Shown here: one piece after another, positions 56,172 through 64,000 of the stretch | Numbering within the stretch: position 1 is the first letter of the stretch | How the letters are laid out: the number at the start of each line of letters is the position of its first letter | From: Hypoxylon rubiginosum | Taxonomy: Eukaryota; Ascomycota; Sordariomycetes; Xylariales; Hypoxylaceae | Assembly: GCA_902806565.1 (NCBI GenBank) | Contig: CADCXA010000048.1 | Span: 248,001-312,000, forward strand | DNA: 64,000 nucleotides | Direction of reading: 5' to 3' | Notes under the pieces: model-generated | Databases searched by the model: none | What the model was told of the DNA's origin: nothing | What the model saw: only the letters and a program-made list of their open reading frames with translations | Translations under genes and position numbers: made by a program

Positions 56172-59100
56172 TCTAAAGTTATGGTGACCTAAGAGTCGCT
56201 TAGAATGACGGCGCGCGATCTGTCGTGATGGCGTCGTGACGGTTGAGCCATGCATCTACCCGATTGGGCAGGTCACCCTGGCACGACCGTGGTAGATCTA
56301 GAACGACAAACTTTAGCCTAGCTCGTGTGAGGAACAAGATGCGCAGTTGGTAGTCGGTTGTAGAAGGTCCCAAGACCAATTGCGGAGGGTTGACGGGCTG
56401 GCTGGCTGGGCAAGATACAGTATCTCAACCAGGGGATCCCCTCGAGCTGCACCCAGTACCAGTACGGAATACACCCAGCCAGCCTATTTAGCCTATCGAT
56501 CCATGTAGCACGTAGAACGTAGCATGTAGCCACGGGAATGTCGAATGGACTAGCATAATTGGTTTAGATCATTGGTAAATACCACCGGTCTTGTTTATTT
56601 CGCACGGCAGACCGAGCCACATCTATCATCGTCTTCGATTAATGATTGGATCGCAGAGCTGCGCTACAGATTCGAGCTTCCTCATACGAGCTTCTTCTCG
56701 ACGTTCCTAATCCCCCTAGTCCCCCGCATAAGATGCGCTCAGTATCCGAGTACCCACCACCCCTGCTCGGCATTGGTACCCTGTCTCATCTAGCTTCCTA
56801 CTGGAGGTAGTACGTCAAGGATGCGAACAAGCTTAATTATATAAACGAGATCGAGACTCTTATGTTGCGATAAGATACGGACATCACGTAATATATTATA
56901 CTCCAGACTGGCTTGCCTAATGTGGGAGTTGACATTGTCGTCTCATAGTATCACAGAACACATGCCTTCTCCGCTCTCCGGATGCGACGCGGTGCGATAT
57001 CATGACAGCCCGGCCCCGGGCTGGCTAGACCATCATCTCATGCCTAACGCGGCTTAGACGTAGAATTCCGGATCTATAAGAGTAGATGGTGGGAATTGTA
57101 AGGTAAGCTTCCTGCCCCTATTCCATCTATGAGGTTATAGGGCTAGGTCGACTTAGACTAGTACTATATGTGAACGATAGATGATTAGCAAGCTTTTAAC
57201 ATACCTCGGCTCAGTCTATGTTAAAACTATAAACGTGTTGGTACTTAAGCCTAATAAGCTACCGTCATGCGAACGGTTAGGCGAAGGCATTGAAGAAGCT
57301 CGACCTAGCGGTATGAAATGGGTAAGCAATTACGGGAAATAATATCAGAGCGTTGAAGTTGGAGTATTGTCGACGACTAGATCGAAGTGGACAGCTACTA
57401 AATGTAGTACTAGTCTTATAGCACCTCGGGTGCTTAGGTATTATAGATTTAGTTGTAAGGACGGTAAAGGAAACCTATACTTTACCTGGTCCTCCCGGTG
57501 GAAGGTCACATATTCCGGTTAGAAGAGGTTGAGCTTTTTATACTGATCGTGACGGAGAATGGCATAGTAGATGCCATCAACTCATGAGGGATTCGGTCGT
57601 ATGAGCGTGAATGGTATATGACTAAACGAAGTTAGTATTGCTTTATGCCCAGGTCATGTTCCCGGAATAACGATGAACTTTCGGAGTGTTGTAGTCTACT
57701 TTACCTGCCTACCTGGGATAATATCCCAGTGTATTCACCAGAGAGTTCAACACAAGTACGTCTCTGAGTAGCTATGAAGACCTAGTATATGAATTGGGTC
57801 TCTTGTGCAATGTCTCTCTTATAGATCTGGACCTAATGGTGGTATAGTATAATAGAATAGCTAGAAGACGTTTATGTCGTAGGTAGAATCTAATCAAATT
57901 AGACTTCCACTCCTCGTTGACAAGTCATCTTAGTCCAAGATACAGACTACTCACGTATATAGGTACCCATGAGGTCGACTAATACGATCTACCCCTATTT
58001 CATTCTGTGAATTCAGACTGCAGCTCAATTCTGTAAGTAGTCTCCAGCAGACGTTGGTATAGTTAGAATAATCTTGAATGACTTGGCTCCGATCCCCTTC
58101 AAATAACGCAATATGGAACTCGACTAGGTTTTGTTTAAAGCTCATAGGAATAGAGGTAATCATTGTCAGGGGTCTAGCCCTAGGCCCCTAGATAGGGGTT
58201 AACCCAGATAGGAGGTGAAACAGGAGCGCAATTTGTTGGGAGCTTCTCGCGCAACAACGACCTCGTTATCGTACCAGAAAATTTGTGTCGTGATAATTAT
58301 AGAAAGCTCGGATGAGTCGACGTTCATAATATACCTGGTCAGACTTAATTACGTTCAAGAACTTTGAAAGAGACCATCTTGACACGACGTCAAATATTAC
58401 ACTGCTGGTTTGCTAACGTAAGTCGAAATCTTAGGCGTTAATTGCTGGTCTAATGAAAATGCCTCTCTGTATAAAGTCGCTCCTAGATCTATACATATTA
58501 GGTAATTAAGCGGATATGTGGCTGTGTATAACTTATGAAGCTCGCTTCTTCAAAGCGCTGGAGGGCATTCAGGAGATAAAATGGAGTTCCAAAGTTCGTA
58601 TTAAATTGGTTGTCATTTGCAGCATTTGGTAGGGACCTAGAAGGGGATCAATGATGTTCTGCAGGGGTTTCTTCAGCTCTGCCGCAGTGCTCAGCCTAGG
58701 TCGCTAAGGAGCTGACAGCTGGGCAGCCAACCAGCAATCGTCTCAGGTGGGCGCCTATGAGAAAAAGGAAGTTGAAATGATCTCCAATCCCAGCGAGAAT
58801 CGTTTCTCTTGCGACGCGCACCGTTTCATCGACCTCGTTCGATCCCCGAGCTTCCCGCAGCGAACGATCCTCCTTCTTCACCCCTTCGACGTCGAAAGAC
58901 GTTGAAAGACGTTGAAATAAACTACTGTCCTATCTTTCTGTTCAACTTCGCGGCGCGTGGGGAAACGAAACGCGGAGATATCCAAGGCGCCGAGGGAATC
59001 GCCATGAAACTTGACAGAAACCCGTCATTTAATGAGGGGACTCGACAAGGTCCTTGATGTCGCTTCTGTTTTCCCCTTTGATTATTCATATGCAATCGTG

Positions 59101-59398
59101 AGCGGTATGAAATCCTATCACGATGTTTCGCGGTGTATTTATATAGTTCCTATACACCCCAGTGAGGCCATTCGATATTTGTGCTCTCACTAGTAGCGGT
59201 AATGTTCTTGGGTTCTTGATCGGATCATTCTTTTCATTCTCTTTCGATTCTCAGCCCTGCAGCGCAGGACTTTCCATTCCTTCCCTGTTCGCGTTGCTCT
59301 ACTTCCTTTCGTTGGCTGTAATAGACAGTACCTATTGTATTCATATCTCAAGAATATTTGGATATTCATTAGCAAATCACTCTCTCAAGCTGGTCACG
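56172..59398. other. long intergenic region, TA-rich centre
   Basis: No supported gene. From about 56.8 to 58.7 kb the sequence is rich in TA and stops in all frames, as in non-coding or old mutated repeat DNA; I cannot identify the source. The right end holds the promoter of the duplicated secreted protein. Confidence 0.5.
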
Positions 59399-60961
59399 AT
59401 GCGTTCGTCTCTTTTTGTTTTTCTTGGCTTGCAGTCATTTGTGACTGCATCGCCCATTGAGCTTTCACGCTTGCTTCGAAGAGCTGTGACGGAACTTAAC
59501 CAGGAAGCCTTCGATGAGGCCCAGCAACCTGATAACACAGCAACAAAGGCCTTTTCCGGGACGCAGATACGGGTAAGGCTCCCTATCTGGTACCTTTCGA
59601 TGTTAAATGCGTGTCCGTATTAATCAAGTGTACTATAGACTTCGGATGGGCGGTGTTTGTTCGTCGATGAGCTCTCGGGAGACTTCCGAGCAAACCTCAC
59701 ACCGATCCAAGTGGCCGAATGCGACTCTACTGACGGCCAGGGATGGGATATTATCACGGCCGGAAAGCATAATAATGCCCAGGGCTCGATGCTCATTGTT
59801 AGCACTCTAGTAGGTATTCCTCTTCCACCAAAAGTCTCACGATCTAAAACTTGTTAGACAAATGCATGCTTTAACTTTGATCCACGACGCGCGAGTGGCA
59901 ATCAGGTCATCTTATTTAGCTGTGGAGGCCGAGCGGACGGTGGAGGTGCAGTCACTGATTCTCAGCTGTTTCCTTTCGACGGCAGTAGTGGGCCGCTCGC
60001 CTTCTCACCTAATAACGACCTCCAGTCGTGCTTCACTGTCAAGGGAGACGTTGTTGACGTTGCGCCCTGCGATGCTGGGAATACAGACCAAGACTTTACA
60101 TTCGGTGATGCCCCCGGGGCTGGCAGCGGCAGTCCTACTCAAACCAGTGCGGCTACGACCCAAACCGCTGAGGTGACTGCGACTTTCACCGCGACAGCTA
60201 CTGCGCAGGACCCAGGCCAAGCACAGACCACAACCGCCACTGACGTCGCTTCCTCTTCCCCAGCCGCCATAACTGACGTAGCCACGGGAGGAATCCCTAA
60301 CCCAACGGAGGCTGTCGCCGTATCTCGCGCCGGCGGCGTTCTGCAGCCAACGGCGGTAGCAGAGTCACAACAGCGAGACGACACGGCTACTCGTGCTTTC
60401 ACATCCGTCAGCATACAGGCGCCGAACGGCGAATGTCTGTTTATCGACCCAACTGCGGGAGACTTCCGCGAGAACCTGATCCCAGTCTCCTTGGTGGCAT
60501 GTGCCGGAACGCCCAACGAGAAGTTCGATATCATCACGGCAGGAGCGCACAACAACGCCGACAACTCGGCCTTGATCGTCAGCAGCCTAGTAAGTCACGC
60601 CGCTGACACTCACAGCTTCGTCTGCACTTTTCTTGATTTATCCTAACCGTGTTTTAGATGAATGGATGCATCAGTTTTGACGGACGGCGCCCGGCGGGTG
60701 ATACTGTGACTCTTTTCTCTTGTGGAGGACGAGCAGATGGAGGTTTGTCACATTCTCTAATCTATAAGTATGATCTTATGCTAAAACAATACAGGGGGCG
60801 AGACGAACAACGGCCAATTGGTCCCTTTTACTGGCGGGACGAGCCTAGTCTTCGCACCCGAGAGCGAACGTAATGCTACTTGCATTGTGTCTGGGGATGG
60901 CCGGCTTGATTCTGCTCCGTGTGCCAATGACGGCTCGCAGGTCTTCACTATTCTAACGTAG
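59399..60961 (+). CDS. secreted protein with two tandem, probably beta-trefoil, modules
   Basis: Five exons (59399-59572, 59639-59809, 59858-60589, 60658-60742, 60795-60961) encode 442 residues. A signal peptide (about 1-18) is followed by module 1 (about 50-190), a Thr/Ala-rich linker (about 195-280) and module 2. The modules are clear copies: TSDGRCLFVDELSGDFRANL versus APNGECLFIDPTAGDFRENL; WDIITAGKHNNAQGSMLIVS versus FDIITAGAHNNADNSALIVS; VILFSCGGRADGGG versus VTLFSCGGRADGGG. An intron occurs at the same codon (after IVST/SL) in both. The repeated CLFVD and LFSCGGRADG blocks suggest a ricin-B/beta-trefoil carbohydrate-binding fold, but the QxW motif is not evident. Extracellular role unknown; no catalytic motif. 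Confidence 0.8.
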
Positions 60962-61353
60962 AAGGATACTTCTAGCGCTTACGGGCCATGGTTAATAGTC
61001 TTGCAGTTGGGGTAGGTGGTTCTCTACAAGTCTAGGGGGTCTAACCAGCGTTCACTGCAGAGAGGCAAGGCTCTTCTTCGTCCATATTCATGTTCATGTT
61101 CATATTGTATTATTCACTTCCTTAGAACCCATACTGAAAAGGGGAATTACGTTTCTTGATTGGACAGTGCCAACTTGCATCCGGTTTTGAATCATGTATC
61201 ATCATATCACACCGGCACCCCGCAACCTCCAACCTCTGCAGTATGATAACGAGAGCCACATCGATCCTATCACACTGCGGAACACATGCCGCACAGCACA
61301 ATTAAGATCTGACATAAGGCGCCATATCACAAATTGCAGACCGCCTTGCGTCA
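60962..61353. other. convergent intergenic region
   Basis: 3' flanks of the duplicated secreted protein and the NmrA-like gene. Includes a TTCATG-type hexamer repeat (TTCATGTTCATGTTCAT) near 61086. Confidence 0.6.
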
Positions 61354-62301
61354 TCACGAGCGACGCGTCGTCTCGAATGGACTCTCCTTGACCAGCCACC
61401 TCTCCATCGTCAACATTCCGGGGTGATCCTTGCGGCGAGCTCTCACGTCGGCTTTGTACCCGTCGCTAGCGAACCAGCGGATCATCAACGACACCTCGGT
61501 AACCATGTACGTCAGCGCGCTCCCGAGGAACCAGTAGCTCACCGGGGCCGGCGACCCCGTGGCCTTCGCGAACGAGTCGTCGAGCTGACCCCACGACAGC
61601 TCGTCGCCAGCGAGCCCGACGGCCCTCCGGTTCCAGCGCTCGGGCTCGGCGAAGGCCTTGGCGACGAAGACGCCGATGTCAGACGCGGCGACCCACTGCA
61701 TAGGCTTGTTGTCTCCGATGTGGTTGTGCAAGGCGGCCATGAAGACCTCCGTTCCCAGCCCGGGAGCCAGGTTGTCCATGAAAGCAACCGGACGCAGGAT
61801 CGTCCAGCCCATACCCGCGCCTGGCTTCCCCGGCCCGGTGGCGTCTCGAAGGTGCCGCTCGATCTGGTACTTGCTTTGGAAGTGAGGTATGGGAGTTGGG
61901 TTGTCCCACGAGGCGTCGTCGCCGCCGCGCTCGACGCTGCTGTAGACGAAATGCTCCACCGCGGCCTTGACAGATTCGTCGACGAGAGCCTTCCCCTGGG
62001 CGACCTCGCTTTCGAGGGTCACCCCTTTGCCGACCGAGATCTGGACCGAGTAGACTCCCCATATCGGCTGCTGCGGGCAGACCTTTCGAGCTTCTCGGAA
62101 GAGGTTTGGGACATCGTCCAGATTGCCTTGCACGAGTCTGATCGAGGGTGACTTCTGGGCGAGACGCGTGGCAGTAGGGCTGCTGACATCTCGTGTGACT
62201 GCGAGAATTGTGAACTTGCCAGCATCCCGGCTGAGAAGTGCACTTATCACGGCACCTCCTTGCTTCCCTGTAGCGCCGGTGACGAGGATGACTTTGGACA
62301 T
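61354..62301 (-). CDS. NmrA-like NAD(P)-binding protein
   Basis: Intronless 315-residue protein. The N-terminus SKVILVTGATGKQGGAVISA is the Rossmann glycine motif of the NmrA-like atypical short-chain dehydrogenases, continuing with LVQGNLDD and SVQISVGKG; a SSVERGGDD segment and HFQSKYQIERHLR follow, then TILRPVAFMDNL and ASDIGVFVAKA. The family includes redox sensors that bind NAD(P) and regulators of nitrogen metabolism, as well as enzymes of secondary metabolism; a typical catalytic YxxxK of SDRs is not evident at the usual place. Start ATG 62301 lies right at the Rossmann strand. It is divergent from the SnoaL-like gene across 466 bases. Confidence 0.9.
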   Translation of the reverse strand: MSKVILVTGATGKQGGAVISALLSRDAGKFTILAVTRDVSSPTATRLAQKSPSIRLVQGNLDDVPNLFREARKVCPQQPIWGVYSVQISVGKGVTLESEVAQGKALVDESVKAAVEHFVYSSVERGGDDASWDNPTPIPHFQSKYQIERHLRDATGPGKPGAGMGWTILRPVAFMDNLAPGLGTEVFMAALHNHIGDNKPMQWVAASDIGVFVAKAFAEPERWNRRAVGLAGDELSWGQLDDSFAKATGSPAPVSYWFLGSALTYMVTEVSLMIRWFASDGYKADVRARRKDHPGMLTMERWLVKESPFETTRRS

Positions 62302-62767
62302 GTTGGATTGCTTGCTAATAGAATCAAGTTATTAGGCTGCTGTATGACTACTATAGTAGATAATAGGAACGTCAGCGTGGAATTATTTAGACGATTGGTT
62401 CAGGGGGATTGTGTCTCCTTAGGTCGCATTATCAAACTATAGGGTCCCCCTTTAGTAACCCTAAACCCCCCCTTATCGACCCCTACCGGCACAACTTAAG
62501 ACGCGCAACGTATGCCGAGCTAAACCTTTTCCCGGCCGAAGCTTTCTCTGAACTTTGGCGAAAACGCGTCGAGGCATTACGCTGTTATGTTTGGGGATAT
62601 GCGGAATTTCCATGGATTTAATTAGGTCCCTCCCGTCTGATGTCTTGCATATCTTCCCCAGGTACCCTAAGTGTAAACCACCAGCTCAGCACCTTATGGT
62701 CGGCTCCTAGCAACTTACTTACCTCCTTGAGCCGTACATCAGTCGACTACGCTTCTCGGCCGGCACG
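62302..62767. promoter_or_regulatory. divergent promoter, NmrA-like and SnoaL-like genes
   Basis: 466 bases between opposite starts. A short CCCTAAACCCCCC stretch at about 62459-62471 is telomere-like but single. No obvious TATA box. Confidence 0.4.
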
Positions 62768-63370
62768 ATGGACGAAGGCCGCCGTCGCCGATACAATACA
62801 GTCAACACGCTGCTGGAGGGCTACGGCAGCCTGTCCGTCTCGCAGCTCCTGCAGCCCACGTCGCCAGAGTTCCATCACCAAGTCCTACCTGAGAGCCTAG
62901 GGATGGTGTCTCGAAATCGAGAGTCCTTCGCCCAGCACGCCGCCGGAATCTTTAGCATATTCGAACAGTTCAGGATGGTCCCCAAGTCGGTCGTCGACGG
63001 CGGCCAGGGTGGGATGATGGTGGTCCACGCCCTCATGCAGGGGATGCTCAAGGGCGGAGCTGGGGAGTGGAAGAACGAGTGCGTCATGATAATCCAGCTA
63101 TCATCGGACGGAACTCAAGTCGTCCGGGTTACGGAGTTCGTGGACAGCGCGAAGGCCTTGGAGATGGCCCGGAAGCACGCTCCGGATGATTTTGGCTGCA
63201 AGTACGAAGGTCTAGATAGGGATCGGGATTGTGGTCGTGGCAAAAGGGCCGAGGAGGTTGCGACGGCAAACCCTAAGTCGATGACGCTGACGCTGCTGTT
63301 CGGTCTGGGGTGCGCTCAGGTCATCGTCGTGATATTCTTGTTATATCTAGTTCAAGGTGTGGCCCATTGA
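62768..63370 (+). CDS. SnoaL/NTF2-like protein with C-terminal membrane anchor
   Basis: Intronless 200-residue protein. RRRYNTVNTLLEGYGSLSVS, LLQPTSPEFHHQVLPESLGM, NRESFAQHAAGIFSIFEQF and the later ECVMIIQLSSDGTQVVRVTEF have the helix-plus-sheet pattern of fungal SnoaL-like/NTF2-like proteins, some of which are isomerases or cyclases in polyketide and meroterpenoid pathways. A hydrophobic C-terminal segment (about residues 176-197) suggests tail anchoring in a membrane. Catalytic residues cannot be assigned. Its closest functional context is the divergent NmrA-like gene. Confidence 0.75.
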   Translation: MDEGRRRRYNTVNTLLEGYGSLSVSQLLQPTSPEFHHQVLPESLGMVSRNRESFAQHAAGIFSIFEQFRMVPKSVVDGGQGGMMVVHALMQGMLKGGAGEWKNECVMIIQLSSDGTQVVRVTEFVDSAKALEMARKHAPDDFGCKYEGLDRDRDCGRGKRAEEVATANPKSMTLTLLFGLGCAQVIVVIFLLYLVQGVAH

Positions 63371-64000
63371 GTTTATGGGGAAGTCCGAGACGATCTTTCG
63401 CAAGACTATAGCCCGCAATGTTTGTGTGTTGCGTCGTTTCAGGGGTTGGTAAAGGTGTGCTCATTTTTACATTTTGCATGGATGATGTGCTCGGATGCCT
63501 TGCTTTCATGGAAGTCAATTCTACATGTATGTTTTATACTCATCTTTACCAATTCACTGCGCCTGTTTCATCCCCAACTGCCTATCTACCTAGGTAGGTA
63601 GGCACGTATAGATCGCCACTCACATTAGTCGAAGCGTGTACGCATTCAATTCCCTATCTAAACTCCAGGACTATGAAAACACCATGTCAGACCGCTTTTC
63701 CCTCTTCGCCATCGTAACGAAACATTCCGAATGAAGACCAGATATTAACCTCGTAGATAGAGGCGAAACATAAAAGGTACAGCGCAGCGAGCGGGGAGAT
63801 ATAGTAGAAACGCCTGCAAGGAAAAAGACTAATAAGTGATGTGCGTCAGGGATGTCCAGTATCCCAGTACTCGGTGTCCAGCAGATCGTACCCGACAACT
63901 ATTAACAAGCTTCTGGCTCTGATAGGTAGATCCGAAACATGTGTCCGTATTTTCATACGTTTCAATGTGCCTTGATTAGTTGGAATAGTGCCAGTGATCC
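63371..64000. other. intergenic, window end
   Basis: Contains the 12-mer ACCTAGGTAGGT at 63588-63599. No gene is seen; a 75-codon minus frame (63671-63898) lacks features. Confidence 0.6.

Noticed and set aside
61423..62151. 242-codon plus frame opposite the NmrA-like gene
   Set aside because: Antisense shadow; the minus strand carries an unmistakable Rossmann protein.

Overview
This window comes from the nuclear genome of a filamentous ascomycete (Pezizomycotina, probably Sordariomycetes). Evidence: genes are split by short GT-AG introns (about 50-150 nt) with CTAAC/CTGAC-like branch points; intergenic DNA is long and carries CT-rich promoter tracts; and families typical of moulds are present (Chs7 chaperone, PTH11-like rhodopsin-domain receptor, fungal Hsp70-like ATPase, DUF7580 protein, acuF-like C2H2 protein, NmrA-like protein, AA12 PQQ dehydrogenase). 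No rRNA, CRISPR, intact transposon or complete biosynthetic cluster is visible. Gene models were spliced by hand and checked for reading-frame closure; product names rest on recognised motifs, not on a search.

Layout. 1-12.8 kb is almost gene-free, with simple repeats, short palindromes and one orphan exon-like segment. 12.8-14.6 kb: KTR/GT15 alpha-1,2-mannosyltransferase (-). 17.2-18.7 kb: secreted AA12 PQQ-dependent sugar dehydrogenase (+). 19.2-19.8 kb: DUF4604 nuclear-type protein (-). 20.4-25.0 kb: a head-to-head pair, a DUF7580 protein with an apparent one-base frameshift (-) and a C2H2 zinc-finger protein (+). 25.6-26.8 kb: Chs7 chitin synthase export chaperone (-). 28.1-28.4 kb: small 74-residue protein (+). 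28.7-29.8 kb: Cys-rich single-pass membrane protein (-). 30.5-32.6 kb: Hsp70-like ATPase (-). 33.3-37.4 kb: S/T-rich membrane protein, a tRNA-like Pol III element, an S/T-rich hypothetical gene and a decayed gene.

38.3-39.1 kb: luciferase-domain protein (+). 39.4-41.5 kb: membrane-anchored TAP-like serine peptidase (-). 42.3-43.2 kb: hemerythrin-like protein with a probable mitochondrial presequence (-). 44.1-46.8 kb: translation factor eIF3c/NIP1 (-). 47.5-49.7 kb: a small gene (-) facing a FAR1-like transcription factor (+). 52.4-53.8 kb: six-exon rhodopsin-domain membrane protein (+). 54.2-56.1 kb: secreted M14 metallocarboxypeptidase with nine exons including an apparent 4-nt micro-exon (-). 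59.4-61.0 kb: secreted protein with an internally duplicated, probably beta-trefoil, module (+). 61.4-63.4 kb: divergent NmrA-like (-) and SnoaL/NTF2-like (+) genes.

The genes are mostly independent housekeeping, cell-wall/secretion and secreted-enzyme loci. Two mannosylation/chitin genes serve the cell wall; AA12, M14 peptidase and the duplicated secreted protein act outside the cell. The most suggestive unexplained unit is the divergent DUF7580/C2H2 pair sharing a 372-bp promoter, with a fungal Hsp70-like gene 6 kb away.
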